DNA of 64,000 bases from an uncultured Litoreibacter sp. (GTDB lineage Bacteria; Pseudomonadota; Alphaproteobacteria; Rhodobacterales; Rhodobacteraceae), in the NCBI GenBank assembly GCA_947493265.1, contig CANLQL010000001.1:496001-560000 (forward strand), written 5' to 3'. Both the position numbers and the translations under genes were made by a program. The notes under the pieces were generated by a model, which saw only the letters and a list, made by a program, of their open reading frames with translations, was not told the DNA's origin and searched no databases. This document shows positions 8,686 through 16,325 of this stretch, one piece after another; position 1 is the first letter of the stretch; each line of letters opens with the position of its first letter.

Positions 8686-8745
8686 TCTCAGTTTCTCCTG
8701 AAAAATACGTATTTGGGCGCTCCCTAGCACCCTGAGTTATTCAGA
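8686..8745 (-). promoter_or_regulatory. Structured 5' leader of ahcY
   Basis: Read on the minus strand, three consecutive inverted repeats precede the ATG: CTGA-ATAAC-TCAG (8744-8732), GGGTGCT-AGGG-AGCGCCC (8732-8715, seven pairs, one G.U) and the perfect palindrome AAATACGTATTT (8714-8703), followed at once by the AGGAG ribosome site. In addition ACTCAG of the first element can pair with CTGAG (8692-8688) between the ribosome site and the start codon, a pseudoknot-like arrangement able to mask translation. It does not match the SAH or SAM-II riboswitch consensus as I remember them. Could be fortuitous. Confidence 0.35.
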
Positions 8746-8844
8746 GCAATGAGGCGTATAGCCTTGGACATATTTTCGGCGCGACCGAAAGTCGCTTGCG
8801 TTTTGGCGTCAGCTTTTTCATGTCTTGCTGAAACGAGGTGCAAA

Positions 8845-9438
8845 ATGACGAAATCGCCGCGCGCGTGGCAGCGTATGTTATCGGGTCGCAGGCTGGATCT
8901 GCTGGACCCCACGCCGATGGACGTGGAGATCGAAGACATTGCTCACGGGCTGTGCTTCGTGGCGCGCTGGAATGGTCAGACGATGGGCGAATACCCTTAT
9001 TCCGTCGCCGAGCATTCCTTGCTGGTCGAACGGCTTTATTCGCAGCTTTGCGCGAAACCTTTGGTCAAATGGCAATTGGCCGCGCTTTTGCATGATGCGC
9101 CGGAATACGTGATCGGCGATATGATCAGCCCGGTGAAATCCGCTGTGGGGCCAGGTTATGCGGATCTTGATGACCGTCTGACAGCGGCGATCCACATCCG
9201 GTTTGGTTTGCCAGCAGCTGTGCCATCCACGATCAAGCGGGAAATCAAGAAAGCCGACAAGATCAGCGCGTGGCTTGAGGCAACCCAAATCGTTGGGTTC
9301 GCACGAACTGAGGCGGATAAGTTCTTTGGAAAACCGCCCGCTGGCGTGGACTTGCCGGATGTGCTGATCCCGCGCCCACCAATGGAGGTGAAAGCAGAGT
9401 TCATCGCCCGGTTTGATGTGTTGTCGGAGGCCCTATGA
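8845..9438 (+). CDS. HD domain phosphohydrolase (YfbR-like)
   Basis: 197 residues. Contains the HD-domain metal ligands in order: YSVAEHSLLV (H), LLHDAPEYVIGDM (HD) and a late Asp in the KKADKIS segment. Proteins of this form act as 5'-deoxynucleotidases (YfbR) or related nucleotide phosphohydrolases in the cytosol; the exact substrate is not predictable here. I place the start at ATG 8845 because GAGG lies 6 bases upstream; the in-frame ATG at 8749 would add a non-homologous-looking 32-residue leader and overlap the ahcY promoter. Overlaps the GNAT gene by four bases (ATGA). Confidence 0.88.
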   Translation: MTKSPRAWQRMLSGRRLDLLDPTPMDVEIEDIAHGLCFVARWNGQTMGEYPYSVAEHSLLVERLYSQLCAKPLVKWQLAALLHDAPEYVIGDMISPVKSAVGPGYADLDDRLTAAIHIRFGLPAAVPSTIKREIKKADKISAWLEATQIVGFARTEADKFFGKPPAGVDLPDVLIPRPPMEVKAEFIARFDVLSEAL

Positions 9439-9914
9439 TCGTTCGACCCGCCAAATTGGAAGATACGCAAGCGCTTACACTGATCCTGAATGAGATCATC
9501 GAAATCGGCGGAACGACAGCCTATGAAACGCCGTTGGAACACGAATATTTCGTAGCAATACTCAACGATCCGGACCCCAAGACCTTCATTCATGTTGTTG
9601 AAGAGGCCGGGCAGGTCATCGCGGTTCAGTGGATGGAAGCCTATGCGCCACCCGAGGACCATATTGGGGGTATCGCAACCTTCGCCAAGCCGGGGCTAAC
9701 CCAACGCGGTGTCGGGTCTTTGTTGTTCAAAACAACGCTGCAAGCCAGCCGAGACGCGGGATATGTTTTGCTGAACGCGACGATCCGCGCGGACAATGCC
9801 AGCGGTCTGGCTTACTATTCGAAAGTTGGTTTCCAGGATTTCGACGTGATCCCGGCTGTGGCCTTGAAGGATGGCACGCCAATGGACCGGGTGCGCAAAC
9901 GCTTTACACTCTAG
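9435..9914 (+). CDS. GNAT family N-acetyltransferase
   Basis: 159 residues with a standard GNAT fold: N-terminal IVRPAKLEDTQAL, then the acetyl-CoA pyrophosphate loop TQRGVGSLLF (Q/R-x-x-G-x-G) and the C-terminal NASGLAYYSKVGFQDF segment common in phosphinothricin/amino-acid acetyltransferase relatives. Substrate unknown. Translationally coupled to the HD gene. Its 3' end overlaps the convergent lipoprotein gene by 11 bases. Confidence 0.88.
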   Translation: MIVRPAKLEDTQALTLILNEIIEIGGTTAYETPLEHEYFVAILNDPDPKTFIHVVEEAGQVIAVQWMEAYAPPEDHIGGIATFAKPGLTQRGVGSLLFKTTLQASRDAGYVLLNATIRADNASGLAYYSKVGFQDFDVIPAVALKDGTPMDRVRKRFTL

Positions 9915-10239
9915 GGCAGGTTTTACCGGCTTCCGCGTCACCTTTGCGCCAGCCGCGGAACGCACCAAGATCATAAAACAGCTCGGTCCCGTCCGGCCAG
10001 ACATCGCTGGTCACGGTCCCGCAGAAACGTCGTCCGTTTGGCCCGGTTCCTTGTAACTTCGTCATCGCAGATTTCGTGGAATGGTCCGTGCGTCCGAAAT
10101 CTATGCGCAAGGGGCTTTCAAGAAGACGGACACCGCCTGCATCCAGCGCGAACGGCATAGGGTCAGCGGCAGGCGTACTGGGGACGCAGCCCATCATGAC
10201 AATCGTCATGAAGATGAAGGATGTCTTTACGCCTGGCAT
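9904..10239 (-). CDS. Small putative lipoprotein
   Basis: 111 residues. The N terminus has a Lys followed by a hydrophobic run and MMGC, a plausible though not ideal lipobox, giving a mature lipoprotein of about 93 residues. Start ATG 10239 is preceded by GGGAGAG. The mature part is charged with two Cys (FCGTV and KTCPRV), which could form a periplasmic disulphide. I recognise no family. It lies between a GNAT gene (convergent) and regA (27 bases upstream, same strand), so it may be cotranscribed with regA. Confidence 0.6.
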   Translation of the reverse strand: MPGVKTSFIFMTIVMMGCVPSTPAADPMPFALDAGGVRLLESPLRIDFGRTDHSTKSAMTKLQGTGPNGRRFCGTVTSDVWPDGTELFYDLGAFRGWRKGDAEAGKTCPRV

Positions 10240-10266
10240 CACACTCTCCCGACTCCAGCTTTGGTT

Positions 10267-10821
10267 TTAGCGCGGTGATCTCTTTGCGAGAATACGCTGC
10301 AATGTCCGCCGATGCATGCTCAGCCGTCGCGCAGTTTCAGAAACATTGCGGTCACAAAGTTCATAGACTCGCTGAATATGTTCCCACCGAACCCGGTCAG
10401 CAGACATCGGGTTTTCAGGTGGCGGCGGCAGTTCACTGCCATCTGCCAGCAATGCGGCGGTAACGTCATTGGCATCCGCTGGCTTTGACAGATAGTCGGT
10501 TGCACCGATCTTGACAGCGGCAACCGCGGTGGCGATCGCGCCATAGCCTGTCAGAACCACAACGCGGGCTTCTGGCCGTTTTTCGCGGATCACTTCGACC
10601 ACGTCCAATCCATTGCCGTCACCAAGCCGCAAGTCGATCACGGCATATGCTGGGGGACGCGCAGTCGCAAAGGCTTTCCCCGCTGCGACGGTTTCAGCAA
10701 CTTCCGGTTCAAAGCCACGCTTTTCCATTGCGCGCGCAAGGCGGCGCAGAAAGGGTTCATCATCATCGACAATCAGCAGCGATTTGTCCTCACCGATGTC
10801 GTTCATTAGGCGATCTGTCAT
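10267..10821 (-). CDS. regA: Redox response regulator RegA/PrrA/ActR
   Basis: 184 residues, the standard RegA length. Receiver domain (about residues 13-125): acidic pair DDDE, phospho-acceptor Asp in AVIDLRLGDG, conserved Thr in VVLTGYG and Lys in LSKPAD. A proline-rich linker (PPPPENP) precedes a Fis-type helix-turn-helix, NVSETARRLSMHRRTLQRIL, nearly invariant across RegA/PrrA/ActR. It is phosphorylated by RegB under reducing or low-oxygen conditions and controls respiration, carbon and nitrogen metabolism genes. ATG 10821 has GGAGATG upstream. Divergent from regB; no senC/prrC gene lies in between or next to it, unlike Rhodobacter. Confidence 0.95.
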   Translation of the reverse strand: MTDRLMNDIGEDKSLLIVDDDEPFLRRLARAMEKRGFEPEVAETVAAGKAFATARPPAYAVIDLRLGDGNGLDVVEVIREKRPEARVVVLTGYGAIATAVAAVKIGATDYLSKPADANDVTAALLADGSELPPPPENPMSADRVRWEHIQRVYELCDRNVSETARRLSMHRRTLQRILAKRSPR

Positions 10822-11069
10822 TAAATCATCTCCGTAATACCCCTAAGTCTAGCGGGGACGCGGGTCTCGTCAATATTGGGCTATCCTTCAAAGGCAGGGC
10901 GCGCAATGGCTGCGCGCTGGCAGATCTTGGTAAAATCGTCGCGCTTAGGGCCGAGGCGGATGTGAAGTGGCAGAGGTTGTCGCAACCATGCCGCACCATG
11001 CTCAGTTGATCCCGGCAGAACAAAACCCTATCAATTTCGCATCATGACGCGTCGCGAGCACATCCCAGA
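10822..11069. promoter_or_regulatory. Divergent regA-regB promoter region
   Basis: 248 noncoding bases between the divergent pair. It contains several GNCGC elements, including GTCGC-N6-GCCGC at 10979-10994 and single GTCGC at 10938 and 11050, which resemble half-sites of the loose RegA/PrrA recognition sequence and would fit autoregulation. The motif is degenerate and common in GC-rich DNA. A hairpin GCGCGCAATGGCTGCGCGC lies near 10897. No small gene is supported. Confidence 0.35.
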
Positions 11070-12464
11070 ATGAACGATCTGGACGAAGCCCAGATATTAG
11101 GCGGCGCTGGCAGCAGCACGGTCCGCCTGCACACGCTGATTATCCTGCGCTGGCTGGCGATTGTGGGGCAGTCGATCACTGTCATCGTTGCGGCGTTTGT
11201 TTTTGATTTACAGATTAGCCTTGGCTTGTGTGGGCTGGCCATCGGCGTTTCCGTGATTTCGAACCTTGTCGCCAGTATCGTTTACCCGCAAAGCACGCGC
11301 CTACCGGAACGCGACATCATTTGGGCGCTGCTGTTTGACCTTCTGCAGTTGGCATTTCTTCTCTACCTGACAGGCGGTTTGAACAATCCGTTTTCCTTGC
11401 TGATGCTTGCACCGGTTACGGTATCTGCAATGACCCTTCGGCCGGGGGCGACACTTCTTTTGTGCGGGCTTGCGGTTGTTTTGGTGTCCATCCTGGCCTT
11501 TTTCTACGTACCGTTACGCACAGGCGCGGGTGAATTCATGCGCATGCCGCAGCTTTTCATCTACGGATTCTGGATTGCGTTGATGATCGGGATTGGCTTT
11601 TTGGCGATGTATGCAGGACGCGTGACGCGCGAAACCCGGTCCATGAGCCAAGCGTTGCTTGCCACGCAAATGGCGTTGGCGCGGGAGCAAAAGCTTACCG
11701 ATCTTGGTGGTGTCGTTGCCGCTGCAGCCCACGAATTGGGCACACCGCTGGCCACGATCAAACTGACAAGTGCTGAGCTTATGGATGAGCTGCGGGACAA
11801 ACCCGAGCTTTTGGAAGATGCGGAACTTATTCGCACGCAGGCGGACCGGTGCCGCGACATTCTTCGATCTATGGGCCGGGCGGGCAAAGAAGATCTGCAC
11901 CTGCGTACTGCGCCATTGGAGGCGGTTGTTCAGGACGCCGCCGATCCACATCTTGATCGTGGCAAGCATGTGCAATTTGGCTTCAAGCCCTACGAGAACG
12001 GTTTGGATCAAATGCCAAATGTCCTCAGAAAACCTGAAATATTGCATGGGCTTCGAAATCTGATCCAAAATGCTGTCGATTTTGCGGATACAAATGTCTG
12101 GATCGATGCGCGTTGGGATGACGACAAGATCCTCGTGCGGGTTGTGGATGATGGTCCGGGATATCCGATTGATCTATTGGGCCGAATTGGGGATCCGTTT
12201 TTGCGACGTCGGCGGGAACCGCATAAACGCAAACGAGCGGGATATGAAGGGATGGGGCTTGGGCTATTCATTGCCAAGACACTTCTGGAGCGATCCGGTG
12301 CCGAAATGAGCTTTGCCAACGGATCGGGCCAAACACCCAGTGCCGACACGCCGGTCCAACGGCGGGGTGCCATCGCCGAAGTGATCTGGCCGGCCAGTCG
12401 GATTATTGCACCAGCAACCGGTCAATCGACAGCGCTGGGCGAGAACAAACCGATAGAAATTTAG
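11070..12464 (+). CDS. regB: Redox sensor histidine kinase RegB/PrrB/ActS
   Basis: 464 residues. Six transmembrane helices (about residues 20-175) hold the quinone-sensing motif GGxxNPF (GGLNNPF). The dimerisation H-box AAAAHELGTPLATIKL has the phosphorylated His at residue 221, and Cys261 in RCRDIL corresponds to the redox-active Cys265 of Rhodobacter RegB. The ATPase part shows LRNLIQNAVDFA (N box), DDGPG (G1) and GMGLGLFIAKTLLE (G2). It signals quinone-pool and redox state to RegA encoded divergently. The sequence is complete with all known sensory residues. Confidence 0.96.
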   Translation: MNDLDEAQILGGAGSSTVRLHTLIILRWLAIVGQSITVIVAAFVFDLQISLGLCGLAIGVSVISNLVASIVYPQSTRLPERDIIWALLFDLLQLAFLLYLTGGLNNPFSLLMLAPVTVSAMTLRPGATLLLCGLAVVLVSILAFFYVPLRTGAGEFMRMPQLFIYGFWIALMIGIGFLAMYAGRVTRETRSMSQALLATQMALAREQKLTDLGGVVAAAAHELGTPLATIKLTSAELMDELRDKPELLEDAELIRTQADRCRDILRSMGRAGKEDLHLRTAPLEAVVQDAADPHLDRGKHVQFGFKPYENGLDQMPNVLRKPEILHGLRNLIQNAVDFADTNVWIDARWDDDKILVRVVDDGPGYPIDLLGRIGDPFLRRRREPHKRKRAGYEGMGLGLFIAKTLLERSGAEMSFANGSGQTPSADTPVQRRGAIAEVIWPASRIIAPATGQSTALGENKPIEI

Positions 12465-12469
12465 ACAAT

Positions 12470-12484
12470 TTAAACTGACGTTAA
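12470..12484. promoter_or_regulatory. CtrA box TTAA-N7-TTAA
   Basis: TTAA-ACTGACG-TTAA, followed by C, is an exact match to the full CtrA consensus. It lies just after regB and 49 bases before the ATG of the multi-PAS gene, a usual promoter distance. CtrA in Rhodobacterales controls motility, gene-transfer-agent and signalling genes. One chance match per 64 kb would be expected at equal base use, fewer in this GC-rich DNA. Confidence 0.55.
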
Positions 12485-12532
12485 CTTGTTGCGCGCCAGA
12501 TAGCTTGAACCTTTCTTGCTGCAGAGTGCTCT

Positions 12533-14116
12533 ATGATCTGGTCTCTTTCCGAACTTGCCGTTCTGTTCGGGCTTGGCGTGTCGGCCGCGATTGCCACGGT
12601 TTTTGTTCTTGCCCATTTGTCAAAACGCCAAGCGCCTGCGGGGGTCTCCTACCCAGCAGATGCGCATGTCTTTTCCTTCGAAAGCCGGGAATTGGTATCC
12701 GCATCTGGACCGGCGCAAGCTGCGTTAAATCTGGAAGATCTGGATGAAGATATATTCTACCAACTTCTTGATCGGCTTTCCGCGATTTTCCCATCCTTAC
12801 GGCGTGACTATGAGGAGGCGGAGCAAACAAAGACACCGTTTTCATTAACCGAAGTGACGCGGGAAGGCCCGGCGACTTTGAATGTAAGGTTTAGCGGTGC
12901 AAAGACAGATGTGGTGGTGCACGGGATTGCTGCCCCTTTGTCGCGCAAAGTCGTCTTCGATGAAGATTTTGCCATCGCTACAGATGCAGAATTGCGGGTG
13001 CTGAGAACAACGGTAGAAGCGTCACCGATCCCGACATGGCGCGAAGATGCGGGCGGCAATATTGATTGGGCCAATCACGCATATCTCGACCTTCTCGAAC
13101 GATCAGCAGGTCCGGATGCAGCGCAGAACTGGCCGCCAAAACGGCTGTTTGACAGCAGTGCGGTGGTCAAGGTTGGGGAGCCGCCGAAGCTCAAAAGGTC
13201 ATCGGTTCTGTTGCCCGATGACGTGACCAAATGGTTCGACATTTCAAGCTACGGCTTAGGTGAGCACAGTTTGCATTTTGCCGCGGATGCCAATGGGATC
13301 GTCCGGGCAGAAAGCTCACTTCGGAGCTTCCTGCAGACCCTGACGCAGACATTTGCATATCTTCCCATTGGGTTGGCGATTTTTGATCGAAACCGCCAGC
13401 TTGTGCTGTTCAACCCGGCATTGACCAATCTGACGTCGCTTGAGCCGGAGTGGTTGACAGCGAAGCCCACCTTGTATGACTTCCTGAACTGTCTGCGCGA
13501 AAAGCGGATGTTGCCGGAGCAGAAGAACTTCAACGACTGGCGGCAGAAAATCACGCAACTGGAACAGCTTGCGGCAAATGGCACTTATAGCGAAACGTGG
13601 TCGCTTCCCAGTTCTCAGACCTATCGCATCACTGGTCGGCCGCACCCGGAAGGGGCAATCGCGTTCGTGTTTGAAGATATCACTGCCGAGATTTCGTTGA
13701 CCCGGAAATTCCGTCAGGAACTGGAGCTTAGCCAGTCACTATTCGACAGTTTCCCGGAAGCGATAGCAGTTTTCGGGGCCGACGGGATCATCAACATGTC
13801 CAACCTCGCCTATGCTGATTTGTGGGGGGTCGACCCAAACGATGCGCTTGGGCAGATCAGCATTCTTGATGCAACGCGCCTATGGCAAAGTCAGTCGAAA
13901 CCGACACCGCTTTGGGGTGACGCACGAGATTTCATCGCCCAGAAAGGCGAGCGAAGCGAATGGCACGGCCAGGTTCGAATGCAATCCGGCAAGGGGCTTG
14001 CATGCCGCTTTATGCCGCTTGCCGGTGGGGCAACGCTCGCGGGCTTCACAGCGGAGCCGGTCTTGAACAGCCGTACCCAGAAAGCTGCCGCAAAAGACGC
14101 GGTGATCATGGGATGA
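12533..14116 (+). CDS. Multi-PAS membrane protein, candidate DivL
   Basis: 527 residues. One N-terminal membrane helix (about 7-27), a poorly defined region, then three PAS-like modules: about 155-260 (ASPIPTWRED...NIDWANHAY), 270-390 (YLPIGLAIFDRNRQLVLFNPA) and 395-510 (FDSFPEAIAVFGADGIINMSN). No DHp, ATPase, GGDEF or other output domain follows; the protein ends soon after the last PAS. From memory, a PAS-only protein called DivL regulates CtrA in Rhodobacter capsulatus; the architecture, the neighbouring regB and the CtrA box upstream make this a candidate orthologue, which is inference. Alternatively an orphan PAS sensor. Confidence 0.7.
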   Translation: MIWSLSELAVLFGLGVSAAIATVFVLAHLSKRQAPAGVSYPADAHVFSFESRELVSASGPAQAALNLEDLDEDIFYQLLDRLSAIFPSLRRDYEEAEQTKTPFSLTEVTREGPATLNVRFSGAKTDVVVHGIAAPLSRKVVFDEDFAIATDAELRVLRTTVEASPIPTWREDAGGNIDWANHAYLDLLERSAGPDAAQNWPPKRLFDSSAVVKVGEPPKLKRSSVLLPDDVTKWFDISSYGLGEHSLHFAADANGIVRAESSLRSFLQTLTQTFAYLPIGLAIFDRNRQLVLFNPALTNLTSLEPEWLTAKPTLYDFLNCLREKRMLPEQKNFNDWRQKITQLEQLAANGTYSETWSLPSSQTYRITGRPHPEGAIAFVFEDITAEISLTRKFRQELELSQSLFDSFPEAIAVFGADGIINMSNLAYADLWGVDPNDALGQISILDATRLWQSQSKPTPLWGDARDFIAQKGERSEWHGQVRMQSGKGLACRFMPLAGGATLAGFTAEPVLNSRTQKAAAKDAVIMG

Positions 14117-14155
14117 TGACTTGCGGCTAAGCGGGGAAAACGCCATGTTTTGCCC

Positions 14156-15640
14156 ATGCAATCGCGAAGTGTCACGTTTACCCTCTCAAGCCATACAAAT
14201 ACGCACAATCTTGCGGCGCTGATCGCGGATCACGCGGCACCGGGTTTGTGTATCTTGCTTGAAGGGGACATCGGTGCTGGCAAGACCTATCTGGCGCGAT
14301 CCATCATCCAGACCCTGCTTGCCAAAGACGGCCAGCAGGAGGATGTACCGTCACCGACATTTACGCTTGTTCAGGTCTACGAGACGGGCTCGTTTGAGAC
14401 ATGGCATGCGGATCTCTATCGGTTGAGCACATCTGATGAGGTTGTTGAACTCGGGCTGGAAGATGCGTTTTCGCATGCGTTTTGCCTGATCGAATGGCCA
14501 GACCGGATGGGCGATCTGGCACCGCCAGATGCTGTCCGTTTGACGCTTGCGATGACCGATCAGCCCGAGCATCGCAATTGCACCGTTTCTGCGCCGTCAG
14601 GACCACTGGCCGAGGCATTGGCACGATTTTCGGAACCGCTGAACCTGGTGGATCGTTCTGACCAGCGCCAGGCGTTCCTTGCGGAAACAAAATGGGCCGA
14701 CGCTGATATCAGCCCTGTCGCCGGAGACGCGTCGAACCGCCGCTATGACCGCTTAACGACCAGCGCCGGCGCGCGTGCGATCTTGATGGATGCGCCAATA
14801 AGACATGGTGAAGACGTCACACCGTTTCTGAAAATTGCGGCTTACCTAACTCAGAACGGCTTGAGTGCTCCGGCGATAATTCAGCATGATACGCGTTCCG
14901 GGTTCGTGTTGATGGAAGACCTCGGGGATAATCTGATCGCGCGCATGGTTGCGCGGGATCTGTCGCTTGAAATCCCACTTTATAAGCCGATTGTTGACTG
15001 TCTAGTTGCTTTACAAGCGCTTGCCGTTCCCCCGGATTTGCCCGCCTTCGATGCCGCGGCAATGCAAGAGGCGGCGTTACTTCCGCTGGATTGGTACTTG
15101 GGGCGAACCGTGCCTGTCCCAGCGGCCGTGCGTGCGAAATACGAAAGCCTTCTGGAAAAGATGCTGGGGCAGCTATCCCTAGCAAAACCGGTTTTGATCC
15201 ATCGCGACTTCCACGCAGAAAACCTTCTTTGGCTACCGGAGCGTGATGGTGTTCGTCGCATCGGCATTCTGGATTTCCAGGACGCGATGCTCGGCCACCC
15301 GGCCTATGATCTGGCGTCGCTTTTGTCGGATGCCCGCCGGGACGTATCTGCCGACGCCCGAAAAGACGTCAGGAGCTATTTTGCAACGCAAACAGGTTTT
15401 GATCCCGCCCAGCTAGAACGCGATCTGGCAATTCTAGGTGCGCAACGAAATTTGCGTATCTTAGGAGTATTTGCGCGGCTGTGTCAGCGGGATGGGAAAT
15501 CCCACTACGCGTCGTTAGCGCCGCGGGTTTGGAACAATCTGCACCAAGATCTAGGCCATCCTGATCTCGCGGAAATGTCTGTATTTGCGCAGGAACATTT
15601 CCCACGGCCAGCGTCTACAGAAGGCCTGCAAGATGCATAG
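14156..15640 (+). CDS. tsaE-amgK: TsaE-AmgK fusion: t6A ATPase plus MurNAc/GlcNAc kinase
   Basis: About 494 residues in two parts. Residues 1-150 are TsaE: P-loop LLEGDIGAGKTYLARS and SPTFTLVQVY, with WHADLYRL; TsaE is the ATPase partner of TsaB/TsaD in t6A formation. Residues about 165-490 are an aminoglycoside-phosphotransferase-fold kinase with the catalytic loop VLIHRDFHAENLLW and the metal Asp in ILDFQDAMLGHPAYD, as in AmgK, the anomeric MurNAc/GlcNAc kinase of peptidoglycan recycling. The following murU overlaps it by 8 bases, which supports AmgK. ATG 14156 chosen; TTG 14150 is an alternative with a better-placed GGGGA. Confidence 0.9.
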   Translation: MQSRSVTFTLSSHTNTHNLAALIADHAAPGLCILLEGDIGAGKTYLARSIIQTLLAKDGQQEDVPSPTFTLVQVYETGSFETWHADLYRLSTSDEVVELGLEDAFSHAFCLIEWPDRMGDLAPPDAVRLTLAMTDQPEHRNCTVSAPSGPLAEALARFSEPLNLVDRSDQRQAFLAETKWADADISPVAGDASNRRYDRLTTSAGARAILMDAPIRHGEDVTPFLKIAAYLTQNGLSAPAIIQHDTRSGFVLMEDLGDNLIARMVARDLSLEIPLYKPIVDCLVALQALAVPPDLPAFDAAAMQEAALLPLDWYLGRTVPVPAAVRAKYESLLEKMLGQLSLAKPVLIHRDFHAENLLWLPERDGVRRIGILDFQDAMLGHPAYDLASLLSDARRDVSADARKDVRSYFATQTGFDPAQLERDLAILGAQRNLRILGVFARLCQRDGKSHYASLAPRVWNNLHQDLGHPDLAEMSVFAQEHFPRPASTEGLQDA

Positions 15641-16325
15641 CGGGCCGCAACATGTGATGATCTTCGCGGCTGGATTTGGAACCCGGATGCGGCCGCTGAC
15701 ACAGGATAAACCGAAACCTTTAATCCCTGTCGCAGGAATGTGTCTGCTTGATCGTGCAATTTCACTTGCGCAGGACGCCGACAAAAAGGTGACCGTCAAC
15801 GGGCACTATCTGGCCGATCAGATTGCTCAGCATCTGCCAGAAGATATCTCGTTTATTGAAGAGCTTGGCGAGCCTCTGGAAACGGGAGGCGGATTGAAAA
15901 ACGCGCTGCCTAAATTGGGGGATGGCCCTGTCTTTACGTTAAACCCGGACGCTGTCTGGAAAGGGCCCAACCCGCTGCGACTTCTGGAGGCTGCTTGGGA
16001 GCCAGCGCGCATGGATGCTTTGCTGATGATGATCCCGCAAAGCTCTGCGCGCGGCCATAACGGCGGTGGGGATTTCGCGTTAGATTTAGATGGGCGGCTT
16101 TTGCGGGACAAAACAGGTCTGATTTATTCCGGTGCTCAGATTCTCAAAACCGACCTGCTGCGCAGCCATCCGAAAGATATCTTTTCGCTGAACGAGATTT
16201 GGCAGCAGATGGCCGCCCGAAACAGACTTTGCGGCGTGGTCTACCCCGGCAAATGGGTCGATGTCGGAACGCCCGCAGGGATAGGGTTGGCAGAAGATCT
16301 GCTGGCGGAGTCTGAGGATGTTTGA
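15633..16325 (+). CDS. murU: MurNAc-1-phosphate uridylyltransferase-like nucleotidyltransferase
   Basis: 230 residues. Nucleotidyltransferase with the N-terminal signature FAAGFGTRMRPLT and KPLIPVAG, the sugar-pocket EPLETGGGLKNAL and a catalytic Asp in TLNPDAVW. With AmgK it would convert MurNAc to UDP-MurNAc, bypassing de novo synthesis and its fosfomycin-sensitive MurA step. ATG 15633 begins inside the last codons of tsaE-amgK (ATGCATAG). It overlaps addB by 8 bases. Family alone does not exclude another hexose-1-phosphate substrate; the amgK neighbour is the argument. Confidence 0.88.
   Translation: MHSGPQHVMIFAAGFGTRMRPLTQDKPKPLIPVAGMCLLDRAISLAQDADKKVTVNGHYLADQIAQHLPEDISFIEELGEPLETGGGLKNALPKLGDGPVFTLNPDAVWKGPNPLRLLEAAWEPARMDALLMMIPQSSARGHNGGGDFALDLDGRLLRDKTGLIYSGAQILKTDLLRSHPKDIFSLNEIWQQMAARNRLCGVVYPGKWVDVGTPAGIGLAEDLLAESEDV

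Noticed and set aside
7278-8735. 485-codon open frame on the plus strand opposite ahcY
   Set aside because: It is exactly antisense to a highly conserved enzyme; its composition is Val/His/Cys-rich as expected for a reversed codon frame.
8686-8745. Known SAH riboswitch upstream of ahcY
   Set aside because: The conserved SAH-riboswitch core that I know is absent; only an unclassified folded leader is reported.
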